From Devosia equisanguinis (GTDB taxonomy: Bacteria; Pseudomonadota; Alphaproteobacteria; Rhizobiales; Devosiaceae): 52,016 bases of DNA. Made by a program: the position numbers and the translations under genes. The notes beneath the pieces are model-generated. The model was not told the origin of the DNA. It saw only the letters and a list, made by a program, of their open reading frames with translations, and made no database searches. The stretch's first letter is position 1; each line of letters begins with the position of its first letter. The stretch spans positions 1 to 52,016 of the forward strand of contig NZ_UZWD01000027.1 in NCBI RefSeq assembly GCF_900631955.1, in the 5' to 3' direction. Of this stretch, positions 27,915 to 33,855 are shown one piece after another.

Positions 27915-28550
27915 TCAGGCCAGCGCCTGTGGCTTGCGTGCAATGAAGAACACTGCCGCGACGCCACCCGGGTGCCAGCGATGGACGATCTGGAACCCAG
28001 CCTTGCGTTGCATCTTTTCGAGGCCATTGCCGGAAAAGAAGCTCAATTGCGGCAGCTTGCCCAGCGCCCGGCCCAGCGGGGCGATCGGCATGAGCACCGC
28101 CAGGGGGCTCCAGCCCATACAGGCGGTGCTGGTGACCAGATAGCCGCCCGGCTTGAGCATGGCAAAACTCTTGTTGATCGCGGCTTGCGGATCGGCCAGG
28201 AGATGCAGGATCGAATGGCCCATCACCATGTCATAGCGCTCCCGCTCGACCGGCAGGCTGGCAATGTCACCCTGAGCAAAATCCACATTGGTGATCCCGG
28301 CCTTCTCTGCCTTGGCGCGGGCGATGGCGATCATGTTCTCGGAAAAATCCACTGCCCTGATATGGCCGACATAGGGGGCATGGCGCAGCGCCGTCGAGCC
28401 GGTGCCGCAGCCGAATTCGAAGATCTTCATGTCGGGGCGGAACAGCGCGCGTGTCGCCTCGATCTTGCGCTCATAGGCGGCCTGATTGGCGATGGGGGAG
28501 GCGGCATAGCGCTCGGCCATATTGTTCCAGAATGCGGTGCTTGCGGCCAT
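27915..28550 (-). CDS. Class I SAM-dependent methyltransferase
   Basis: Transfers methyl groups from S-adenosylmethionine; the acceptor is unknown. It has 211 residues from the ATG at 28550. Motif I is IFEFGCGTGSTAL, motif II IRAVDFSENMIAIARAKA, and the post-motif region DMVMGHSILHLLADPQAAI with LKPGGYLVTSTACMG fits the UbiE/small-molecule group. The frame continues far upstream, but only through the antisense of the LysR gene. It is divergent from that LysR gene with a 93-bp gap, so the regulator may control it. Confidence 0.88.
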   Translation of the reverse strand: MAASTAFWNNMAERYAASPIANQAAYERKIEATRALFRPDMKIFEFGCGTGSTALRHAPYVGHIRAVDFSENMIAIARAKAEKAGITNVDFAQGDIASLPVERERYDMVMGHSILHLLADPQAAINKSFAMLKPGGYLVTSTACMGWSPLAVLMPIAPLGRALGKLPQLSFFSGNGLEKMQRKAGFQIVHRWHPGGVAAVFFIARKPQALA

Positions 28551-28631
28551 GTCTTGTGTGCTCCTTCGCCAACGGGGCCAAGATAGAGCCGGGTCGTGAA
28601 CAAGAAAATTGCATAAATAGGCAGTTACGAT

Positions 28632-28645
28632 ATGCATTAATGCAT
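28632..28645. promoter_or_regulatory. Perfect 14-bp palindrome in the methyltransferase/LysR gap
   Basis: ATGCATTAATGCAT is a perfect palindrome that overlaps the first possible start codon of the LysR gene (28644). It is AT-rich and near a TTGCATAAAT half-match about 28608. A LysR-type autoregulatory operator is the likely role. Confidence 0.5.
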
Positions 28646-29534
28646 GAAAATGCGCGGCATGGATTTTGACTGGAACCTCGTGCGGGCCTTTATGGCCACG
28701 GTTGAGGCCGGCTCGCTCTCGGCCGCCGCCCGGCAATTGGGACTGGCGCAGCCGACGCTGGGTCGGCAGGTGGCGGCGCTCGAAGCCGCGTTGGGGGTGA
28801 CGCTGTTCGAGCGGCCGGGGCGCGCCTTGGTGCTGACCGAGGCCGGGCGGTTGCTGGTCGAGCATGCGCGGAGCATGGGGGAAGCCGCCGATGGCCTGAC
28901 GCTGGCGGCGGCGGGACAGTCGCAGGCCATGGATGGGGTGGTTCGCGTTACCGCCATCGAGCTCTATGCCGCCCATGTGCTGCCGCCCTTCCTGGCGCTG
29001 ATGGAGGAGCGGGCGCCAAAGCTCAGGGTGGAACTGATTGCCGCCGACGCGGTACAGGATCTGGTGCGGCGCGAGGCCGATATCGCCATCCGCCATGGCC
29101 GGCCGGATCAGGATGGGCTGGTGGCGCGCCGCTGCGCCGATACGCGGGCCCGGCTTTATGCGGCGCCCAGCTATTTCGAGCGCTTCGGCCGGCCGCGCAA
29201 TGGCGCGGAATTGGCCCATGGCCGGTTGATCGGCTTTATCGGTGACGATGGGGAAATGCTGGCCGAGCTCAACCGGCGGGGCGCCAAAATGGGGCCGGAG
29301 AATTGTCGGCCATTCACCAATAGCGGTTCGGTCGGTTGGGAATGGGTGCGGCGCGGCATGGGCATGGCGCTGATGCTGGAAAAGGTGGCCGAGGCCACCC
29401 CGGGCGTAGAATTGGTCTGGCCGGAAATGGAGCCGGTGCCCATTCCGGTCTGGCTGGTCACCCATCGTGAAATCCACACCAGCGCCCGCATCCGGCTGGT
29501 TTTTGACCTGCTGGCCGAGCATCTGGGGGCTTAG
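28644..29534 (+). CDS. LysR-family transcriptional regulator
   Basis: DNA-binding regulator of 296 residues. The N-terminal winged helix-turn-helix is FDWNLVRAFMATVEAGSLSAAARQLGLAQPTLGRQVAALEAALG (in part), followed by the linker helix and a periplasmic-binding-like effector domain from about residue 95. ATG codons at 28644, 28650 and 28659 are all possible; none has a clear ribosome binding site, and the first lies inside a palindrome. It faces away from a methyltransferase gene, the usual layout for a LysR regulator and its target. The effector is unknown. Confidence 0.92.
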   Translation: MKMRGMDFDWNLVRAFMATVEAGSLSAAARQLGLAQPTLGRQVAALEAALGVTLFERPGRALVLTEAGRLLVEHARSMGEAADGLTLAAAGQSQAMDGVVRVTAIELYAAHVLPPFLALMEERAPKLRVELIAADAVQDLVRREADIAIRHGRPDQDGLVARRCADTRARLYAAPSYFERFGRPRNGAELAHGRLIGFIGDDGEMLAELNRRGAKMGPENCRPFTNSGSVGWEWVRRGMGMALMLEKVAEATPGVELVWPEMEPVPIPVWLVTHREIHTSARIRLVFDLLAEHLGA

Positions 29535-29742
29535 GCGTTTACGGACTGGATGATGTTGCCCGCTTCTCCACGCGGAACTTCAGTAGAGGGCTTGAGTGGG
29601 CGGCACACCCCCACCCAGCCTCCCCCTGAAGATGGGGGAGGAGCCATATCGCGTTCTGGGCAAGGTCTAGCCACAAGCACGGGCCGAACTCCTTCCCTTC
29701 TTGCGGGGGGGATCGAGGGAAGGGGCATCAGTGGCTCGCCAA
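29535..29742. repeat. Intergenic gap with two REP-like GC-rich elements
   Basis: No gene. CCTCCCCCTGAAG followed by ATGGGGGAGG at about 29618-29642 is a near copy of the element at 46017-46041, including the preceding CCCCCACCCAG. A second purine-rich inverted element, CTTCCCTTC to GAGGGAAGGGG, lies at about 29692-29726. Confidence 0.6.
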
Positions 29743-29772
29743 CAAACAAAAACGCGGCCCTTGCGGGCCGCG
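29743..29772 (-). terminator. Intrinsic terminator of hsp20
   Basis: On the minus strand, stem CGCGGCCC/GGGCCGCG (29753-29760 with 29765-29772, loop of 4), then TTTTTGTTTGT. On the plus strand the stem is followed by CCTTTTAT, so it may also stop lysR transcripts. Confidence 0.9.
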
Positions 29773-29797
29773 CCTTTTATCGTCAGGGGGAGGACGA

Positions 29798-30253
29798 TTA
29801 GTTGACGGACTTGTCTTCGATCGAGGCAGTACCGCCATTGATCTGGATGGTGCGCGGCTTCTTGCTCTCGGGCAATTCGCGCTTCAGCTCCAGATGCAGC
29901 AGCCCGTTTTCGAGGCTGGCGCCATGAACCTCGACATAGTCGGCCAGCTGGAAACGCAGCTCGAAAGCGCGTTCGGCAATGCCGCGATGGAGGAATTCGC
30001 GCTTGCTGTCACCGGTTTCGGTGGGCTTGGCGCCCTTGATCACCAGGGAGTTTTCCTTGGTCTCGATGGCGATGTCGCCATTGGAGAAGCCGGCCACCGC
30101 GATGGAGATGCGATAGGCATCCTCGCCGGTGCGCTCGATATTATAGGGCGGGTAGGTCTTGGCTTCCTGGCCAACCAGGGTGTCCAGGCGATTGAACACG
30201 CGGTCAAAGCCGACAGTGGAGCGATAGAAGGGGGAAAAATCAAAGGTCTGCAT
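29798..30253 (-). CDS. Small heat-shock protein, Hsp20/IbpA family
   Basis: ATP-independent chaperone that binds unfolding proteins. It has 151 residues starting MQTFDFSPFYRSTVGFDRVF, the standard IbpA-type N-terminus. The alpha-crystallin domain spans about residues 35-130, with YNIERTGEDAYRISIAVAGF, LVIKGAKP and the end motif ENGLLHLELKRELPE. The start is set by GGAGAA nine bases before the ATG. That Shine-Dalgarno sequence is paired in a small hairpin, and a sigma-32-type promoter lies about 125-150 bp upstream. It is monocistronic. Confidence 0.95.
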   Translation of the reverse strand: MQTFDFSPFYRSTVGFDRVFNRLDTLVGQEAKTYPPYNIERTGEDAYRISIAVAGFSNGDIAIETKENSLVIKGAKPTETGDSKREFLHRGIAERAFELRFQLADYVEVHGASLENGLLHLELKRELPESKKPRTIQINGGTASIEDKSVN

Positions 30254-30260
30254 AGTCACA

Positions 30261-30276
30261 TTCTCCAATTGAGCAA
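30261..30276 (-). promoter_or_regulatory. ROSE-like RNA thermometer hairpin on the hsp20 ribosome binding site
   Basis: In the mRNA, UUGCUC (30276-30271) can pair with GAGAA (30265-30261) as U-A, U-A, bulged G, C-G, U-A, C-G around an AAUUG loop. This masks the Shine-Dalgarno GGAG. The UUGCU strand with a bulged G opposite the Shine-Dalgarno sequence is the hallmark of ROSE elements known on rhizobial small heat-shock genes. An upstream hairpin, GTCC-G-CCGG/CCGG-G-GGAC (about 30346-30366), fits the multi-hairpin layout. Confidence 0.65.
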
Positions 30277-30376
30277 CGTGGGTCTGTTGGTCCCGGCCCC
30301 GATTTCGACATCTCCCTTGATCGGCGAGACTGTCTTTGCGGCACCGGTGTCCCCGGCTATCCGGCGGACCACACAG

Positions 30377-30404
30377 ATGTAGGTGAGGCCGAATGCAGTT
30401 CAAG
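30377..30404 (-). promoter_or_regulatory. Sigma-32 (RpoH) type promoter of hsp20
   Basis: On the minus strand CTTGAA (30404-30399), a 15-base spacer and CCTACAT (30383-30377) match the RpoH consensus CTTGAA and CCCATNT / CCTATNT well. The predicted start gives an untranslated leader of about 115-120 bases, the size expected for a ROSE element. Confidence 0.7.
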
Positions 30405-30494
30405 AGGGCCTGCTGGCGCAAAATTGCGCTGGCCGCTACAGATGAACGCCAGATGAACAGATGCTTGCAGTCGCGTTCAGGTGCAGGGGGTTAG

Positions 30495-30622
30495 AACCGA
30501 TCTCGTGAAGACGAGAGCGATCCCGACCTTCACGCCCCAATCGGTTTCGTCACCCGCCCCCCGCACGAAGCCGAACGGAAAACCAAGCCAGCATGTCCTT
30601 TCGACATGCTGGCTTTTTGTTT
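30495..30622 (+). ncRNA. Candidate small RNA with C-rich loop, ending in a strong terminator
   Basis: No gene lies on the plus strand here, yet a 13-bp terminator points that way. Upstream of it, AACCGAT (30495-30501) can close on ATCGGTT (30540-30546) around a hairpin TCTCGT/ACGAGA with loop GAAG. A second hairpin, TTCGT (30546-30550)/ACGAA (30565-30569), shows a loop CACCCGCCCCCCGC. C-rich loops that target Shine-Dalgarno sequences are known in alphaproteobacterial small RNAs. No clear promoter is seen, so this is only a candidate. Confidence 0.3.
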
Positions 30623-30624
30623 TG
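30585..30624. terminator. Strong terminator hairpin, likely bidirectional
   Basis: AAGCCAGCATGTC (30585-30597), loop CTTTC and GACATGCTGGCTT (30603-30615) form a perfect 13-bp stem. The plus strand continues TTTTTGTTTT. The minus strand continues with a weaker TTGGTTTTCC, 24 bases after the stop of the oxidoreductase gene, so it probably also ends that transcript. Confidence 0.88.
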
Positions 30625-30638
30625 GGGGGCGGCGCCTC

Positions 30639-31919
30639 CTAGAACCGCACTAGCGTGTTGACGTCGACCGGCATTCCGGTGGCGAAGCTCTTGTTGGCGG
30701 CGATGCCGGTGAGGATGGAGAGGGCGCCATCGCGATGATTGGCGCCATAGCCGGGACGGGGGGTGGCGTTGCCGAAGATTTCCTCGAGCATGATCTTGTC
30801 GCCGCCGCCATGGCCGCCTTCGCCATGCCTGACCGGCACGACGCGTGGCTCGCCATGCAGTGGGAAGTGATAGAGTTCGACGCCCTTGGCTGCGCCTTCG
30901 GTGTCCGAGCCGGCACCGGCATTGATGTAGGAGTTTTCGTGTACCGTCAGCTCCAGCCGCCCCCCGGTGCCGTTGATGGCGACGTTGAAGCCTTCCCAGG
31001 GTGCATAGGCATAAAGCGAATAGGTCATCACCGCCTTGTTGCGATAGCGCACGATGACATTCATCGTGTCCTCGATGGAGATGCCGTCGCCAAAGACGTT
31101 CTGGTCACGCTGATAGCCGTCTTCAGCCTCCGCGTCCCAGTAAAGCCCTTTCTGCACGGGATTGTCGGTGAGATCGATGGCGAAGGGATCATCCTTGGCC
31201 GCGGCGACGCCGGTGGTACGGGTATAGGGGGTGAAGACCCCGCGCTCTTCGGCATTGGCGCGGCCGTAGAACTTGAGATCACCCATGCCGAACACGGTGT
31301 CGGGCTGGCTGCCGAGCCAGAAATTGACCAGGTCGAAATGGTGGGTCGACTTGTGCACCATCAGCCCGCCGGAATTGCGCTTGTCGCGGTGCCAGCGGCG
31401 GAAATAATCGGCGCCATGGCGGGTGTCGAGCAGCCATTCGAAATGCACCGAGGTGACCTTGCCGATGGCGCCCTCGGCGATGAGTTCGCGCAGGGCCGAA
31501 TTGTGCGGGGCGTAGCGGTAGTTGAAGGTGACGCGCAGGTCGCGACCGGTGCGCGCCACCGCGTCGAGAATGGCCTGGCACTTTTCCGGATCGGTGGTCA
31601 TCGGCTTTTCGGTGATGACGTCGCAGCCCAGTTCCATGGCGGCGATGATATATTGGTGGTGGGTGCGGTCGATCGAGGTGACGATCACCACATCCGGCCG
31701 GGTTTCGGCGATCATGTTGGCGAAATCGGCGGCCTTGTAGGTGGGCACGGCGGTGCCGCCCAATTCCCAGGAGATGACGCGATTGGTGAAATCCATGCGC
31801 GCGGCATTGGTGTCGCACAGGGCGACGAGCCGCGACTGGTCGCGATGCGGTCCAAGGATCGCCTCGTAGAACATGCGGGCGCGGCCCCCGGTGCCCACGA
31901 GCGCGTAGGTCTTGGTCAT
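30639..31919 (-). CDS. Gfo/Idh/MocA-family oxidoreductase
   Basis: NAD(P)-dependent dehydrogenase, probably acting on a sugar, inositol or their derivatives. It has 426 residues. The Rossmann start YALVGTGGRARMFYEAIL binds the cofactor, and the family EKP motif (CDVITEKPMTTDPEK) is near residue 100. The C-terminal domain carries the substrate-side KSTHHFDLVNFW with the likely catalytic His. No signal peptide is seen. It diverges from a GntR regulator across 209 bp, which suggests control by that regulator. The substrate cannot be named. Confidence 0.92.
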   Translation of the reverse strand: MTKTYALVGTGGRARMFYEAILGPHRDQSRLVALCDTNAARMDFTNRVISWELGGTAVPTYKAADFANMIAETRPDVVIVTSIDRTHHQYIIAAMELGCDVITEKPMTTDPEKCQAILDAVARTGRDLRVTFNYRYAPHNSALRELIAEGAIGKVTSVHFEWLLDTRHGADYFRRWHRDKRNSGGLMVHKSTHHFDLVNFWLGSQPDTVFGMGDLKFYGRANAEERGVFTPYTRTTGVAAAKDDPFAIDLTDNPVQKGLYWDAEAEDGYQRDQNVFGDGISIEDTMNVIVRYRNKAVMTYSLYAYAPWEGFNVAINGTGGRLELTVHENSYINAGAGSDTEGAAKGVELYHFPLHGEPRVVPVRHGEGGHGGGDKIMLEEIFGNATPRPGYGANHRDGALSILTGIAANKSFATGMPVDVNTLVRF

Positions 31920-32011
31920 TGCAGTGTCTCCGGTCTGGGTCTGACAGATGGCCGGCCCAGGCGGGCGGCATTGATCCGAAATCTACCATACAAGATTGCG
32001 GAAATGTACTG

Positions 32012-32023
32012 TTGTTTCTACAA
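32012..32023. promoter_or_regulatory. Possible GntR operator
   Basis: TTGT-TTCT-ACAA is a short inverted repeat in the AT-rich centre of the oxidoreductase/GntR gap. A related half (ACAAGATTG) lies at 31990-31998. The layout fits FadR/FCD-type GntR operators, but the arms are only 4 bp. Confidence 0.35.
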
Positions 32024-32128
32024 TTCGTGCGATGCTGTCGCAGCGGACAGTTGCGCGGCCGGCAAAAATCCGCTGAACAGGTTGATCTGTCGGTGGTCGG
32101 CGTCGGCGGAGGGCACAAGCGAGGGCAT

Positions 32129-32803
32129 ATGACACCAGTTCAGCAAACCAGTCCCGAGACCATGGCCATGCGGCTGGTTCACGCCCTGCGCGACGACATT
32201 GTCACCATGGCGCTCAAGCCCGGCGACGTCATTTCGGAAAGCGACATTGCCGGCCGCTTCGGCGTGTCACGCCAGCCGGTGCGCGAGGCCTTTATCCGCC
32301 TGGCCCAGCAGGGGTTGCTGTTGATCCGTCCCAAGCGCGCCACGGTGATCAAGAAGATTTCCCCCGACGGCGTGCGGCAGAGCCGTTTCATCCGCGAAAG
32401 CATCGAGGTCGAGATCATCCGGCGGGTCGCCAGCGCTCCCGATCAGGCTGTGCATGACACCATCGCCGCCATGATCGCCGAACAGGAAGAGGCCGCCCGC
32501 GCCGACGATACCCGGCGCTTTCACGCGCTGGACGAGTTGTTCCACCGCACGCTCGCCCGCCTGGCCGGCGTGGAATATGCCTGGCAGTTGGTGGACGACC
32601 ACAAGATCCAGCTCGATCGGGTGCGCTATCTGACGCTGGGTGTGTCGTCCAAGCAGCGCGCCATCGCCGAACACAAGCTGATCGCCGATGCCATCGCCAA
32701 ATCCGACCCCATCGCGGCAGAAGCGGCCATGCGGGACCATCTGGCCCGCGCCGAAACTTTGCTCAGCCAGACGATCGAGGATTTTCCGGACTTTTTTGAA
32801 TAG
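32129..32803 (+). CDS. GntR-family transcriptional regulator (FadR/FCD subfamily)
   Basis: Ligand-responsive regulator of 224 residues from the ATG at 32129 (GAGGG just upstream; the frame is open back to 31919 without support). The N-terminal winged helix is ISESDIAGRFGVSRQPVREAFIRLAQQGLLLIRPKRATVI (in part). The C-terminal FCD domain is all-helical with the metal-site residues in HALDELFHRTLARLAG, AEHKLI and MRDHLARA. It is divergent from the Gfo/Idh/MocA gene, its probable target. Confidence 0.93.
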   Translation: MTPVQQTSPETMAMRLVHALRDDIVTMALKPGDVISESDIAGRFGVSRQPVREAFIRLAQQGLLLIRPKRATVIKKISPDGVRQSRFIRESIEVEIIRRVASAPDQAVHDTIAAMIAEQEEAARADDTRRFHALDELFHRTLARLAGVEYAWQLVDDHKIQLDRVRYLTLGVSSKQRAIAEHKLIADAIAKSDPIAAEAAMRDHLARAETLLSQTIEDFPDFFE

Positions 32804-32830
32804 GAGCGGGCGGACAGGTGGGCCGGAGGG

Positions 32831-33697
32831 TCAGCCGATGACTTCGGCGGTGAAGCGGTAGCGGCCGAGGGCGCCCGGGCCGAGGGTTTCGGCATAGGGG
32901 CGTTCGCTGAGATCATCGGAGCCACCGACTTCGGCAGCGGTGCCGCGCCAGGGTTCGAGGCAGACAAAGCCGGCGCCCGGCTTGGACCAGATGGCGAAAT
33001 TGGGCAGGTTTTCCCAGGAGAAGCGCAGAGCTGGGCCGGTTTCGGGGCCATAGCGCAAGCCGGCACCGGCCCCTTGCGGGAAGATCATGGCATCGTTGCG
33101 GAAAAGGCTGTGGTCGAGCGTCAGCAGGCCGTTGTCGAAAGGCGAAGGCAATTGCTCGGGGACAACGAGGCCGCCGGAAAGCCGGTGCAAAGCGGGGTCG
33201 GACTGGTTGTCCAGTGCGATGCGGTGCGGCTGGCCTGCGGCGCCGGGCAGCGGCCAGGCAAAGGCGGGGTGAAAGCCGATGCCGAAGGGCATGGGACGAT
33301 GGTCGCGATTGGTGACCTCGGCGGTGACGCTGACGCTGCGGCCATGGACGCGATGTTCGACGTCGAGACGGAAATCGAAGGGATAGAGGGCGCGACTGGC
33401 TTCGGAGGCCTCCAGCCGATAGATGCAGCGGTCGGATTCTTCCACAACAAGGGTGAAATTGCTGCGGCGGGCGAAGCCGTGCTGGCTCATCTGATAGCGT
33501 TCGCCCTCGATGGTCACCGTGTCGTTGGGCGCCTTGCCGACCATGGGGAAGAGAATGGGCGAGCGGCCAGTCCAGTAGCTGGCGTCGCCATGCCAGAGCC
33601 AGTGGCGGCCGTCGCGGGTCTGGATCGACTGCATCTCGGCGCCCAAGGCAGCGATATCGACGGTGAGCTCGCCATTGCCGATCCGGGTCAGTTGCAT
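32831..33697 (-). CDS. Aldose 1-epimerase family protein (LacX-like mutarotase)
   Basis: Likely interconverts sugar anomers in the cytoplasm. It has 288 residues from the ATG at 33697 (GGAGAG upstream). The sequence has SPILFPMVGKAPNDTV, QMSQHGFARRSNFTLV, GFHPAFAWPLPG and a C-terminal FVCLEPWRG, as in the LacX/YeaD-type branch of the galactose mutarotase fold; the His of GFHPAF and the Glu of LEPW are the probable catalytic residues. It converges with the GntR gene, leaving a 27-bp gap. Confidence 0.87.
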   Translation of the reverse strand: MQLTRIGNGELTVDIAALGAEMQSIQTRDGRHWLWHGDASYWTGRSPILFPMVGKAPNDTVTIEGERYQMSQHGFARRSNFTLVVEESDRCIYRLEASEASRALYPFDFRLDVEHRVHGRSVSVTAEVTNRDHRPMPFGIGFHPAFAWPLPGAAGQPHRIALDNQSDPALHRLSGGLVVPEQLPSPFDNGLLTLDHSLFRNDAMIFPQGAGAGLRYGPETGPALRFSWENLPNFAIWSKPGAGFVCLEPWRGTAAEVGGSDDLSERPYAETLGPGALGRYRFTAEVIG

Positions 33698-33855
33698 GGC
33701 GTCTCTCCGGACGATTCGTTTCTGAACGTGGCGGAGCCTAAACCCATATCCGGCCGGTGAGAACCACCGAGTACGCCTTGTCGTGAACGGTGTCTGAACG
33801 CGGCGCGCCGAATAGGCCTTGCCGGGCATTGGCGCAACCGGCTATCGCCAGAGCC

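Noticed and set aside
27915..29522. An apparent 535-codon methyltransferase with a long N-terminal extension
   Set aside because: The extension is antisense to the LysR gene; methyltransferase similarity starts at 28550.
30481..30540. Possible tRNA-like fold near the 30.5-kb hairpins
   Set aside because: No T-loop consensus, anticodon arm or acceptor stem pairing was found.
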